Origin: Streptomyces qinglanensis
GTDB lineage: Bacteria; Actinomycetota; Actinomycetes; Streptomycetales; Streptomycetaceae
Assembly: GCF_900111245.1 (NCBI RefSeq)
Contig: NZ_FOGO01000003.1
Coordinates: 496,001-560,000, forward strand
Direction: 5' to 3'
Length of the DNA stretch: 64,000 nucleotides
Shown here piece after piece: positions 1 through 9,210 of this stretch. Within the stretch, counting starts at the first letter, position 1. Each line of letters opens with the position of its first letter. A program made the position numbers and the translations under genes. A model generated the notes under the pieces. It did no database searches. It was not told where the DNA came from and saw only the letters and a list, made by a program, of their open reading frames with translations.

Positions 1-38
1 GCATAAGTATTCGGGCGGCATTCGGGGAGCCCGGTGCG
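1..38. other. Non-coding edge of window
   Basis: Short stretch beyond the stop codon of the threonine aldolase gene. It holds no recognisable site in the part visible here. Confidence 0.5.
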
Positions 39-1148
39 CTACCGCCCCATCTCGTCGCGGAGCGCGGCCAGGAAACCGTCCACGTCCTGCTCGGTGGTGT
101 CGAACGAGCACATCCAGCGCACCTCGCCCACCGCCTCGTCCCAGAAGTAGAAGCGGTAGCGCTTCTGCAGGCGTTCGCTCACCTCGTGCGGCAGCCGCGC
201 GAAGACGGCGTTCGCCTGCACCGGATAGCGGATCTCCACACCGGCCACCTCCCGCACACCCGCCGCCAGGCGCTGGGCCATCGCATTGGAGTGCCGTGCG
301 TTGCGCAGCCACAGGTCGCCCGAGAGCAGGGCCTCCAACTGCACCGATATGAAGCGCATCTTGGAGGCGAGCTGCATCGACAGCTTGCGCAGATGCTTCA
401 TATGGCGGACCGCGTCCGGGTTCAGCACCACGACGGCCTCGCCGAAGAGCATGCCGTTCTTGGTGCCGCCGAAGGAGAGGATGTCCACGCCCGCCGCGTT
501 GGTGAACGCGCGCATCGGGACGTCCAGCGCCGCCGCCGCGTTGGCGATCCGCGCCCCGTCGAGGTGGACGAGCATGCCCCGCTCGTGCGCGTGGTCGCAC
601 AGGGCGCGGATCTCCTCCACCGTGTAGAGCGTGCCCAGTTCGGTGTTCTGGGCGAAGGAGACCACCTGCGGCATGGCCCGGTGCTCGTCGTCCCAGCCGA
701 ACGCCTCCCGGTCGATCAGCTCCGGCGTCAGCTTGCCGTCCGGCGTGGGCACGGTGAGCAGCTTGAGGCCGCCGACCCGCTCGGGCGCCCCGCATTCGTC
801 GACGTGGATGTGCGCGGTGTCGGCGCAGATCACCGCGCCCCACCGGTCGGTCACCGCCTGCAGCGCGACGACGTTGGCACCGGTCCCGTTGAAGACCGGG
901 AACGCCTCGGCGCGCTGCCCGAAGTGGCTGCGTACGACGGTCTGGAGGTGCTCGGTGTAGTCGTCGGCGCCGTAGGCCGACTGGTGCCCGCCGTTGGCCA
1001 GCGCCAGCGCCGCGAGGATCTCGGGGTGCGCGCCCGCGTAGTTGTCGCTGGCGAACCCGCGGATCTCCGGGTCGTGGCGGCGCTTGGCGTCGGTGCCCGG
1101 CGACTCCCCGGGGCGGCCGGGACGGTTCAGGGGTTGGGCGTCAGCCAC
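39..1148 (-). CDS. Low-specificity L-threonine aldolase
   Basis: PLP-dependent cytosolic enzyme of the beta-eliminating aldolase family, expected to split L-threonine or L-allo-threonine into glycine and acetaldehyde. Seen: the FASDNYAG N-terminal block, HLDGARI, and SFGGTKNG with the Schiff-base lysine at about residue 230; 369 aa against about 340-360 usual. The start is uncertain. Between the conserved RRHDP block and the stop of the upstream SDR there is no ATG or GTG. The GTG at 1148 has GGAA seven bases before it and overlaps the SDR by 22 nt; a CTG at 1130, sharing bases with the SDR stop (CTGA), is the alternative. It is the last gene of a three-gene minus-strand run and probably translationally coupled. 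Confidence 0.88.
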   Translation of the reverse strand: MADAQPLNRPGRPGESPGTDAKRRHDPEIRGFASDNYAGAHPEILAALALANGGHQSAYGADDYTEHLQTVVRSHFGQRAEAFPVFNGTGANVVALQAVTDRWGAVICADTAHIHVDECGAPERVGGLKLLTVPTPDGKLTPELIDREAFGWDDEHRAMPQVVSFAQNTELGTLYTVEEIRALCDHAHERGMLVHLDGARIANAAAALDVPMRAFTNAAGVDILSFGGTKNGMLFGEAVVVLNPDAVRHMKHLRKLSMQLASKMRFISVQLEALLSGDLWLRNARHSNAMAQRLAAGVREVAGVEIRYPVQANAVFARLPHEVSERLQKRYRFYFWDEAVGEVRWMCSFDTTEQDVDGFLAALRDEMGR

Positions 1149-1909
1149 AGGCGGGTTCCGTTCAGCTCTTCGGCGGGCTCGTTCCAGGTGTCGGCGACGG
1201 CCTTGGCGAGGTCCTCGACATCCGTGAAGCCCGCGAACTTCGCGTTCGGCCGGTCGGCCCGCATCTGGTCGTGCACCAGCGCCTTGACCACCAGGATGAC
1301 AGCGGCCGCCGCCGGCCCGCTCTCGCCCCCCGCCTTGCGGAAGGAGTCGCCGAGCGCCAGTGTCCACGCCTCGGCAGCGGCCTTGGAGGCGGCGTAGGCG
1401 GCGTTGCCGGCGGTCGGCTTGCTGGCGCCCAGCGCGCTGATCAGCAGGAACCGGCCGTCACCCGCGCGTTTGAGCGCGCCCTCGAAGGCCAGGGAGGTGT
1501 GCTGGAGGGTGCGCACCAGCAGGTTGTGCAGGGTGTCCCAGTCGGACAGATCGGTCTCGGCGAACGAGGCCGAGCCGCGCCAGCCCCCGACCAGGTGCAC
1601 CAGGCCGTCGATCCGGCCGAACTCCTTTTCCGTCTTGTCCGCCCAGGCCCGGGTCTCCTCCAGGCTGAGCAGGTTGACGGTGTCGCCCGTGACGGTGGCT
1701 CCCCCGTGCGCGAAGCGCGCGGCATCCACGGCCTGGGCGAGGCGCTCCGCGTCCGCGTCGCAGGCCACGACGGTGGCACCCTCCTCCGCGAGCCGCAGCA
1801 GTGTCGCCTGCCCGGCGGGGCCGGCCGCCCCGGCGACCGCGACCACCCGGCCCTGGAGGCTCCCCTCGCCGTTGCCCTCGTACCCGCGCCGTGTCGTGCT
1901 GTCCGTCAT
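1127..1909 (-). CDS. SDR family oxidoreductase
   Basis: Short-chain dehydrogenase/reductase, 260 aa, single Rossmann domain. The nucleotide-binding glycine motif is an unusual GAAGPAGQ at residues 27-34; catalytic Ser-158 and the Tyr-172/Lys-176 pair (YAASK) are present, so the enzyme is likely active. Substrate unknown. The ATG at 1909 follows a GGAGGCGACGGAG ribosome-binding region. It lies 53 nt after the DUF6421 gene and its stop is inside the start region of the threonine aldolase gene, so the three genes are probably co-transcribed. Confidence 0.85.
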   Translation of the reverse strand: MTDSTTRRGYEGNGEGSLQGRVVAVAGAAGPAGQATLLRLAEEGATVVACDADAERLAQAVDAARFAHGGATVTGDTVNLLSLEETRAWADKTEKEFGRIDGLVHLVGGWRGSASFAETDLSDWDTLHNLLVRTLQHTSLAFEGALKRAGDGRFLLISALGASKPTAGNAAYAASKAAAEAWTLALGDSFRKAGGESGPAAAAVILVVKALVHDQMRADRPNAKFAGFTDVEDLAKAVADTWNEPAEELNGTRLWLTPNP

Positions 1910-1962
1910 CTCCGTCGCCTCCTCGTGCTCCTGCCCACCGCTGCGCCCCTGGGGCGACCCGC

Positions 1963-3375
1963 TCACGCGGCGGCCCGGACCGGGCCGTGCGCGGTGATGC
2001 CCTCGGTCGATGCGATCACACTGCGGAGCTTCTTCGCGAGGGCTTCGTAGAACATGCTGAGCGGAAACTCGTCGGGCAGCACCTCGTCGACCAGCTTGCG
2101 CGGCGGAAGGGTCAGATCCAGCGCGTCCGGGCCCTTGGCCCAGGTGGAGCCGGGATGCGGGGCCAGGTAGCGGGAGACCAGCTCGTACGCCTTGAACCAG
2201 TGGACGATCTTGGGCCGGTCGATACCGGCGCGGTAGAGCTCCTCGATCTCCTCGCGCAGCGCGACGGTGACCCGGCGGGCCAGGTCCCAGTCGATGGAGA
2301 GCTTGTTGTCCCGCCAGCGCAGCGCGTCGTGCTGGTGGAGGTAGGCGAACAGGAGCTGCCCGCCGAGGCCGTCGTAGTTGCGCTGGCGCGCCCCGGTGAC
2401 CGGGAAGCGGAAGAGCCGCTCCAGGATGACGGCGTACTGCACGTCCCGGCCCTGCGGCAGGCCGTCGCCCTCGAGCTTGACCGCCTCGTGGAAGGCGGTC
2501 AGGTCGCAGCGCAGCTCCTCCAGGCCGTACATCCAGAACGGCTGCCGCTGCTTGATCATGAACGGGTCGAACGGCAGGTCGCCGTGGCTGTGGGTGCGGT
2601 CGTGCACCATGTCCCACAGGACGAAGGTCTGCTGGCAGCGCTCCTGGTCGGCCAGCAGGTCCCGGGCGTCCTCGGGCAGCTCCAGGCTGGTGACCTCGCA
2701 GGCCGCCTCGACGACCCGACGGAAGCGGGCCGCCTCGCGGTCGCAGAAGATGCCGCCCCAGGTGAAGCGCTCGGGCGCCTCGCGGACGGCGATGGTCTCG
2801 GGGAAGAGCACGGCGGAGTGCGTGTCGTAGCCCGCGGTGAAGTCCTCGAAGGTGATCCCGCAGAAGAGCGGGTTGTCGTAGCGGGTGCGTTCCAGCTCGG
2901 CCAGCCAGTCGGGCCAGACCATGCGCAGGACGACCGCCTCCAGGTTCCGGTCCGGGTTGCCGTTCTGCGTGTACATGGGGAAGACGACCAGGTGCTGGAG
3001 GCCGTCGGCGCGGTTGGCCGCGGGCTGGAAGGCGAGCAGCGAGTCGAGGAAGTCGGGCACACCGAAGCCGTCGTCGGCCCAGCGGCGCAGGTCGGCCACC
3101 AGGGCGCGGTGGTAGTCGGCGTCGTGCGGCAGCAGCGGGGAGAGCTCCTGCACAGCGGCCACCACCCGGTCCAGCTCGGCCCGGACGTCCGCGCGGGCGG
3201 GAGCGCCCTCGGCGTCGAAGTCGATCGAGCCGTCCTTGGACTGGGCGGGCCGGACCGCCTCCACGGCGGCCTTGAGGACCGACCAGGCGGGGTGCACGGC
3301 CACACTTTCGGCGGCTCCGCCCGAGGACGGCGAAACACCGCCCGGTGCGGGCGCGGGCGAAAGAATTTCCGTCAT
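1963..3375 (-). CDS. DUF6421 family protein
   Basis: 470-aa soluble protein, no signal peptide or membrane segment. I recognise the actinobacterial family of unknown function named DUF6421; notable patches are VLWDMVHDRTHSHGDLP (about residues 250-270) and RDNKLSIDWDLARRV. The histidine- and aspartate-rich first patch resembles a metal site, which is inference only. The ATG at 3375 follows a strong GGAGGGG six bases upstream and is preferred over longer upstream readings. First gene of the run with the SDR and threonine aldolase, suggesting a link to small-molecule or amino-acid metabolism that cannot be specified. Confidence 0.8.
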   Translation of the reverse strand: MTEILSPAPAPGGVSPSSGGAAESVAVHPAWSVLKAAVEAVRPAQSKDGSIDFDAEGAPARADVRAELDRVVAAVQELSPLLPHDADYHRALVADLRRWADDGFGVPDFLDSLLAFQPAANRADGLQHLVVFPMYTQNGNPDRNLEAVVLRMVWPDWLAELERTRYDNPLFCGITFEDFTAGYDTHSAVLFPETIAVREAPERFTWGGIFCDREAARFRRVVEAACEVTSLELPEDARDLLADQERCQQTFVLWDMVHDRTHSHGDLPFDPFMIKQRQPFWMYGLEELRCDLTAFHEAVKLEGDGLPQGRDVQYAVILERLFRFPVTGARQRNYDGLGGQLLFAYLHQHDALRWRDNKLSIDWDLARRVTVALREEIEELYRAGIDRPKIVHWFKAYELVSRYLAPHPGSTWAKGPDALDLTLPPRKLVDEVLPDEFPLSMFYEALAKKLRSVIASTEGITAHGPVRAAA

Positions 3376-3598
3376 GTTGACCCCTCCACAGGAGAAACTC
3401 GCGTAGGAGAACCGTATCCGGGCGGGCGTCCGCACTCAAGGGGAGGAAGCAGAAGAATATCCTGCACAAGCCCCGGGTAGGCCGTCATTTTTCCGGTGCA
3501 GTGCCGATGACACCGCTGCCTTTCCCACCTTTCCCAGTTCCCTCCGCTCCGTACGGTATGCGGGGCGCGCCCGGAGCAGTGCCTGCGGGGCGGGCCGC

Positions 3599-3604
3599 TA
3601 GGGT
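3599..3604 (+). promoter_or_regulatory. Candidate -10 element of GDPD gene
   Basis: TAGGGT hexamer 37 nt upstream of the GTG at 3642. Its position inside what would otherwise be coding sequence supports the short start for the phosphodiesterase. Confidence 0.35.
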
Positions 3605-3641
3605 GGCGGCCACCGCCGTCCCCGCCGAAAGCGAGAGCGCC

Positions 3642-4370
3642 GTGCCACTGCTCACCGTCGGACACCGCGGAGTGATGGGCGTCGAGCCCGAGAACACGCT
3701 GCGCTCCTTCGTCCGCGCCGAACGCGAAGGGCTCGACGTCCTCGAACTCGACCTGCATCTGAGCAGCGACGGCGAACTGGTGGTGATGCACGACGCGGAC
3801 GTGGACCGCACGACCGACGGCAGCGGGCCGATCGGCGGCCTCACCCTGGCCGAGCTGCGCCGGCTGGACGCGGGGCGGGGCGAGCGGGTACCGGTCTTCG
3901 ACGAGGTCGTGGACGCGGTGTCCAGCCCGCTGCAGGCCGAGATCAAGGACCGGGCGGCGGCACGGGTGCTCGCCGAGACGATCAGCAAGCGGGACCTGCA
4001 CGACCGGGTGACCGTCATCTCCTTCCACGCCGAGGCGCTGCGCGAGACCCGCGAGCACCTGCCGGAGATGCCGCTGGTGCTGGTGGCCGGGCGCTCCTCG
4101 CCGACGGCCCCGGAGCGCGCCCGGGAGCTGGGCGCGGGGATGGTCTCGCTGGAGCTGCGGCACCTGGAGGCGGACATCGTCGAGCGGGCGCATGCCGCCG
4201 GGATCCGGGTGATCAGCTGGACCGTCAACACCGAGGCGGAGCTGGCCCGCGCCCGCGAGCTGGGGCTGGACGGCGTCGTCACCGATCTGCCCGCGATCGG
4301 GCAGGCGGCCCGGCGTCCGCTCGGCCACGGAGCGCACCGGGATCCGGCACCCGAGAGCACCGCCTCCTGA
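3642..4370 (+). CDS. Glycerophosphodiester phosphodiesterase
   Basis: GDPD-family TIM-barrel hydrolase releasing glycerol 3-phosphate from deacylated phospholipids. With the GTG start the protein is 242 aa and begins directly with the barrel: HRG at residues 8-10 (catalytic His-8), ENT at 17-19, metal ligands Glu-35 and Asp-37 (ELDL), second catalytic His-50 (MHD), EIKD and WTVN blocks later. No signal peptide, so a cytosolic form. An upstream reading to 3501 adds a low-complexity Pro/Ala stretch and is rejected because the GTG starts exactly at the domain and a TAGGGT hexamer lies upstream. Divergent from the DUF6421 gene. Confidence 0.9.
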   Translation: MPLLTVGHRGVMGVEPENTLRSFVRAEREGLDVLELDLHLSSDGELVVMHDADVDRTTDGSGPIGGLTLAELRRLDAGRGERVPVFDEVVDAVSSPLQAEIKDRAAARVLAETISKRDLHDRVTVISFHAEALRETREHLPEMPLVLVAGRSSPTAPERARELGAGMVSLELRHLEADIVERAHAAGIRVISWTVNTEAELARARELGLDGVVTDLPAIGQAARRPLGHGAHRDPAPESTAS

Positions 4371-4377
4371 GCTCGCG

Positions 4378-4417
4378 GCCCGCAGCCGGTCCGGGCCGGC
4401 CCGGACCGGCTGCGGGC
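4378..4417. terminator. Bidirectional terminator hairpin
   Basis: Perfect 20-bp inverted repeat (4378-4397 with 4398-4417) with no separate spacer, between the stops of the convergent GDPD and GNAT genes. No U-tract, as usual for high-GC actinomycetes. Confidence 0.75.
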
Positions 4418-4427
4418 CCGCCAGGAT

Positions 4428-4979
4428 TCACCCCAGCGGCTTGACCAGCAGTTCGAAGGCCAGGTCGGGCCGCTGCGGCAGACCGAAGCGCTCGTCACCG
4501 TAGGGGAAGGGACTCAGCTCGCCGGTGCGCCGGTAGCCGCGCCGCTCGTACCAGGCGATCAGCTCCTCGCGCTGCCGGATCACCTGCATCCGCATCCGCT
4601 CGACGCCCCACTCGGCCCCGACCGTCCGCTCCGCCTCGGCCAGGACCGCGCGGCCGACGCCGCCGCCCTGCAGCAGCGGACTGACCGCGAACATGCCGAA
4701 GTACGCCTCCGCACCGCGGTGTTCGAGCTGGCAGCAGGCGACGAGAGCGCCGTCCCGCTCGACGACCAGCAGGATGCTCTTCGGGTCGCGGACGACCGCG
4801 GCGACGCCCTCCGGGTCGGTGCGCTGTCCTTCGAGCAGGTCGGCCTCGGTGGTCCAGCCCGCCCGGCTCGTCTCGCCCCGGTAGGCGGACTCCACGAGTG
4901 CGGTCAGAGCCGGGATGTCCGCCTCGGCGGCGCGGCGGAAGGTCAGGGGCAGCTCGCCCCGCTGCGCGGTGTCGCTCAT
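4428..4979 (-). CDS. GNAT family N-acetyltransferase
   Basis: 183-aa single-domain acetyltransferase. The acetyl-CoA pyrophosphate loop is QGGGVGRAV in the middle of the protein, followed by the AWYERRGYRRTGEL C-terminal strand typical of GNATs. Substrate unknown. The ATG at 4979 is preferred over a GTG eight codons upstream because MSDTAQR is a natural N-terminus and the upstream bases belong to the short divergent promoter region shared with the VOC gene. It ends facing the GDPD gene across a strong hairpin. Confidence 0.85.
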   Translation of the reverse strand: MSDTAQRGELPLTFRRAAEADIPALTALVESAYRGETSRAGWTTEADLLEGQRTDPEGVAAVVRDPKSILLVVERDGALVACCQLEHRGAEAYFGMFAVSPLLQGGGVGRAVLAEAERTVGAEWGVERMRMQVIRQREELIAWYERRGYRRTGELSPFPYGDERFGLPQRPDLAFELLVKPLG

Positions 4980-5011
4980 GCCTGCCGACCCTATCCGGAG
5001 CACCGCGGAAC

Positions 5012-5017
5012 TAGAGT
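5012..5017 (+). promoter_or_regulatory. -10 element, leaderless layout (VOC gene)
   Basis: TAGAGT six bases before the ATG at 5024 with no Shine-Dalgarno sequence between, implying transcription starts at or next to the start codon. Confidence 0.5.
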
Positions 5018-5023
5018 GCGGGC

Positions 5024-5425
5024 ATGGTGCATGTACTGAGCAGCCGGGTACTGCTGCGGCCCACCGACCCGGACAGGTCGCGGGCCTTCTACGGGCGGAC
5101 GCTCGGCCTGGAGATCGCCCGCGAGTTCGGCACCGGACCGGAGCGGGGCACCGTCTACTTCCTGGGCGGCGGCTTTCTGGAGGTCTCCGGGCGCAGCACG
5201 GAGACCTCCAGAAAGCCGCCGCCCACCCTCCAGCTCTGGCTCCAGGTCGCCGACGCGGCAGCCGCGCACGAGGAGCTGCGCGCGGCGGGCGCGGAGATCC
5301 TGCGCCCGCCCGTCCAGGAGCCGTGGGGCCTGATCGAGATGTGGATCGCCGACCCGGACGGGCACCGGCTGGTCCTGGTGCAGATTCCGGCCGACCACCC
5401 GCTGCGCTACCGGCCCGGTATCTGA
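5024..5425 (+). CDS. VOC family (glyoxalase/bleomycin-resistance fold) protein
   Basis: 133 aa, one vicinal-oxygen-chelate domain of two beta-alpha-beta-beta-beta halves: LLRPTDPDRSRAFYGRTLGLE at the N-terminus, LWLQVAD starting the second half, and the ending DPDGHRLVLVQ with the likely C-terminal metal-ligand region. Substrate unknown; family members bind metal and act as glyoxalases, dioxygenases or antibiotic-binding proteins. The stretch coding LGGGFLEVS-GRST-ETSRKPPP is built from a perfect 26-bp inverted repeat, so the residues TETSRKPPP probably arose by inverted duplication. Start ATG at 5024 has no ribosome-binding site but a good -10 just upstream. Confidence 0.85.
   Translation: MVHVLSSRVLLRPTDPDRSRAFYGRTLGLEIAREFGTGPERGTVYFLGGGFLEVSGRSTETSRKPPPTLQLWLQVADAAAAHEELRAAGAEILRPPVQEPWGLIEMWIADPDGHRLVLVQIPADHPLRYRPGI
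5164..5224. repeat. Perfect 26-bp inverted repeat inside the VOC gene
   Basis: Left arm 5164-5189, right arm 5199-5224, loop of nine bases GGCGCAGCA. Fully within coding sequence, in frame and without a stop on the sense strand. Confidence 0.95.
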
Positions 5426-5429
5426 CCGC

Positions 5430-6995
5430 TCAGGAGCCGCGCCCCGGCCCGGCGGACGGCAGCAGCCCGGCGAGCACCGCGACTCCCTCCGCGACGGCCG
5501 AGGGGGTGGCGGCGGCGTAGCCGAGGACGAGGCCGGGGCGGCCGGGGCGCTGGGTGTGCCAGGACAGCGGCTGGGTCTTGACGCCGTGCGCGAGGGCGCG
5601 GGAGGCGAGCGCGGTGTCGTCGACGCCGGGCGGGAAGGTGACCGTCAGATGCAGCCCCGCCGCGGCGCCGTGCACGCGGGCCCTGGGCAGGTGGGTGCGG
5701 AGCGCCGCGATCATCGCGTCGCGGCGGACCCGGTGGCGGCGCCGGACGAGCCGTAGCTGGCGTTCGAGGGCTCCGGACTCCATCAGCCTGGCGAGCGCGA
5801 GCTGCGGCAGGACGGCGTTGCCGAGGTCGGCGAAGCGTTTGGCGTCGGTCAGCGCCGCGCGGTGACGGGCGGGCGCCAGCAGCCAGCCGATACGGAGCGC
5901 GGGTGCCAGGAGTTTGGAGACGCTGCCCAAGTAGCAGACCCGGTCCGGCGCCAGCGCTCCCAGCGCGGCCACCGGCGCCCGGTCGTAGCGGTGTTCGGCG
6001 TCGTAGTCGTCCTCGACGACCAGACCGCCCTCGCCCGCCCAGCGGACCAGCTCGCGCCGCCGCTCGCCGCCGAGCACGACGCCGGTGGGGAACTGGTGCG
6101 CAGGCGTCAGCAGTACGGCGGACGCCCCGGAGGCGCGGAGCGCGTCGACGCGTACGCCGTCGCCGTCCACGGGCACGGGCGGGGTCTCCAGCCCCCAGCT
6201 GTGCAGATGCTGGCGCGCCCCGAGCGAGGAGGGGTCCTCGACGGCGAGCCGGTCGACTCCTCGGGCCCGCAGCACCTGCGCCACCAGACCGAGCGCCTGC
6301 GCGGTACCGGCGACGACGATGATCTCCTCGGGCGCGGCCGTGATACCGCGGTTGACGCGCAGCCATCCGGCGACCGCGCGGCGCAGCTCCGGGGCGCCGC
6401 GCGGGTCGCCGTACCCGAGGGCGCCGGAGGCCGCCTCGGCCAGCACCGCGCGCTCGGCGCGCAGCCAGGCGGTACGGGGGAACGCCGCGAGATCGGGGAG
6501 CCCCGGCGACAGGTCGATCCGCGCCGGCGCGGCGCGGAAGGTGTCGAAGACGTCGGCCTGCGGCGGGGTGTCGAACACCCCCGCGGCCGGACGGGGCCCG
6601 GCGGTCCCTGCGGGGCCGGCCGCGCCGACCGGGTCGGCCGCGCCGCGCGCGCCGTTCAGCGGGGTCGCGGCCACCACTGTGCCCGAGCGGCCGCGGCCCA
6701 CCACGTGTCCGTCCTCGACCAGACGGCGGTAGGACTCGGTCACCACGCCGCGCGAGACCTTCAGGTCGGCGGCCAGGACCCGGGTGGCGGGCAGTCGGCT
6801 GCCGGTGGGCAGCCGGCCGTCGGCGATGGCGCGCCTGATCTGTCCGACCAGCCAGTCGGACAGGCCACCGCGGGGTGCCTGGTCCGCGGTGAGCTGGAGG
6901 AAGTCGGAGGCCGCCGGTGTACCGGCAGCGTTTCCGGCGCCGGGCTCCCCTGCTTCTTTGGTCCGGTCGACCGGAGATCCTTTGGCTCTGTTCAC
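5430..6995 (-). CDS. MocR-type GntR/aminotransferase transcriptional regulator
   Basis: 521 aa. N-terminal GntR winged helix (about residues 25-95, with LPATRVLAADLKVSRGVVTESYRRL), a Gly/Ala/Pro linker, then a fold-type I aminotransferase domain with the PLP lysine in YLGSVSKLLAPALR. MocR proteins sense PLP or amino-acid-like ligands and control a neighbouring gene; here the divergent LysE-type exporter is the natural target. The GTG at 6995 is the last start before the exporter; it has no clear Shine-Dalgarno, and CACAAT lies six bases upstream, so it may be leaderless. Confidence 0.88.
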   Translation of the reverse strand: MNRAKGSPVDRTKEAGEPGAGNAAGTPAASDFLQLTADQAPRGGLSDWLVGQIRRAIADGRLPTGSRLPATRVLAADLKVSRGVVTESYRRLVEDGHVVGRGRSGTVVAATPLNGARGAADPVGAAGPAGTAGPRPAAGVFDTPPQADVFDTFRAAPARIDLSPGLPDLAAFPRTAWLRAERAVLAEAASGALGYGDPRGAPELRRAVAGWLRVNRGITAAPEEIIVVAGTAQALGLVAQVLRARGVDRLAVEDPSSLGARQHLHSWGLETPPVPVDGDGVRVDALRASGASAVLLTPAHQFPTGVVLGGERRRELVRWAGEGGLVVEDDYDAEHRYDRAPVAALGALAPDRVCYLGSVSKLLAPALRIGWLLAPARHRAALTDAKRFADLGNAVLPQLALARLMESGALERQLRLVRRRHRVRRDAMIAALRTHLPRARVHGAAAGLHLTVTFPPGVDDTALASRALAHGVKTQPLSWHTQRPGRPGLVLGYAAATPSAVAEGVAVLAGLLPSAGPGRGS

Positions 6996-7023
6996 CGGCC
7001 CATTGTGCCGGGAGGGTCGGGGC
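6996..7023. promoter_or_regulatory. Compact divergent promoter region mocR/lysE
   Basis: Only 28 bases separate the two start codons. The exporter side holds GGAGGG seven bases before its ATG; the regulator side holds CACAAT. Both promoters and any operator must overlap or lie inside the coding sequences. Confidence 0.4.
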
Positions 7024-7629
7024 ATGGAGTTCCTGCTGACCGCACTCGTCGTCGTACTGACCCCGGGCACGGGGGTGCTGTTCACGATCGCCGCCGGGCT
7101 CGCGCACGGCAGGCGCACCAGCCTGGTGGCGGCCCTGGGCTGCACGCTCGGCATCCTGCCGCAGGCGCTGGCGACGCTCTGCGGCCTGGCCGCGCTGCTG
7201 CACACCAGCGCGGTGGCCTTCCAGGTCCTCAAGTACGCGGGCGCGGCCTATCTGCTGTGGATGGCGTGGGGCACGCTGCGGGACACCAGCACGCTGAGAC
7301 CGCCGGACGAGCCGGGGGGCGCTCCGCGCTCGGCGTCCCGGGTGGTCGGGTCCGCCGTTCTGCTCAACTGCCTCAACCCGAAGCTGACCCTGTTCTTCCT
7401 GGCCTTCCTGCCGCAGTTCGTCCGGCAGGACGACCCGCACGCGGTGTGGCGCATGGCGGAACTCAGCGGCGTGTTCATGCTGCTGACGCTGCTGGTCTTC
7501 GCCGGCTACGGACTGGCGGCCGCGGCCATGCGCGACCACATCATCTCCCGGCCCCGGGTGGTCAGATGGCTGCGCCGCTCGTTCGCCGGGGCGTTCGCGG
7601 CGCTCGGTGCCCACCTCGCCTTCTTCTGA
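7024..7629 (+). CDS. LysE family translocator (amino-acid or small-molecule exporter)
   Basis: 201 aa integral membrane protein with about six hydrophobic segments; the conserved LysE start MEFLLTALVVVLTPGTGVLF, the loop NCLNPKLTLFFLAFLPQFV (family motif with NPK), and a C-terminal arginine-rich stretch before the last helix. Family members export basic or branched amino acids and related compounds; the substrate here is not shown by sequence. GGAGGG precedes the ATG at 7024. Divergent from the MocR regulator, which probably controls it. Confidence 0.88.
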   Translation: MEFLLTALVVVLTPGTGVLFTIAAGLAHGRRTSLVAALGCTLGILPQALATLCGLAALLHTSAVAFQVLKYAGAAYLLWMAWGTLRDTSTLRPPDEPGGAPRSASRVVGSAVLLNCLNPKLTLFFLAFLPQFVRQDDPHAVWRMAELSGVFMLLTLLVFAGYGLAAAAMRDHIISRPRVVRWLRRSFAGAFAALGAHLAFF

Positions 7630-7812
7630 CCGTTCCGGCGGCCGGAATCCGTCCCGCGACCGGTGACCGCACGCGCCGCGGCCGGTGACCGCACCGCGAC
7701 CGGCCCCGGCGCGGCTGCGGGTCGGGGCCTGGGGCCTGGGGCCTGGGGCCTGGGGCCTGCACCACGCCCACCGCCCCTCCGCAGGACGGAGGCGGGGCCG
7801 GACAGCGGCGGG
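7630..7812. other. Intergenic region with short repeats
   Basis: Between convergent LysE and acyl-CoA dehydrogenase genes. Contains two near copies of CCGGTGACCGCAC, a five-copy 7-bp tandem repeat, and an imperfect GC hairpin at about 7771-7798 that may terminate transcription. Confidence 0.5.
7724..7758. repeat. 7-bp tandem repeat, five copies
   Basis: GGGGCCT repeated five times without change. Confidence 0.95.
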
Positions 7813-9048
<1,236 letters not shown>

Positions 9049-9077
9049 CGTCGGGGTCCTCCGCCTGTAGAGGTTCG

Positions 9078-9090
9078 TTACCATCGGTAA
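9078..9090. promoter_or_regulatory. Candidate TetR operator TTACC-N3-GGTAA
   Basis: Perfect 5-bp arms with spacer ATC, 30 nt from the acyl-CoA dehydrogenase start. A degenerate second half (TTACCCGCGAGTA) lies at 9102-9114. Likely bound by the adjacent TetR protein. Confidence 0.45.
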
Positions 9091-9210
9091 TCCGCAGTCT
9101 GTTACCCGCGAGTAGGGACTGTCAACTCCCGCTCACCACCGCATCCGTGCACGTGAGGGTGTTACGTTTCGGCGCGGCAGGAGCAGCGGACAGGGGCGGG
9201 GAGAAGCACC

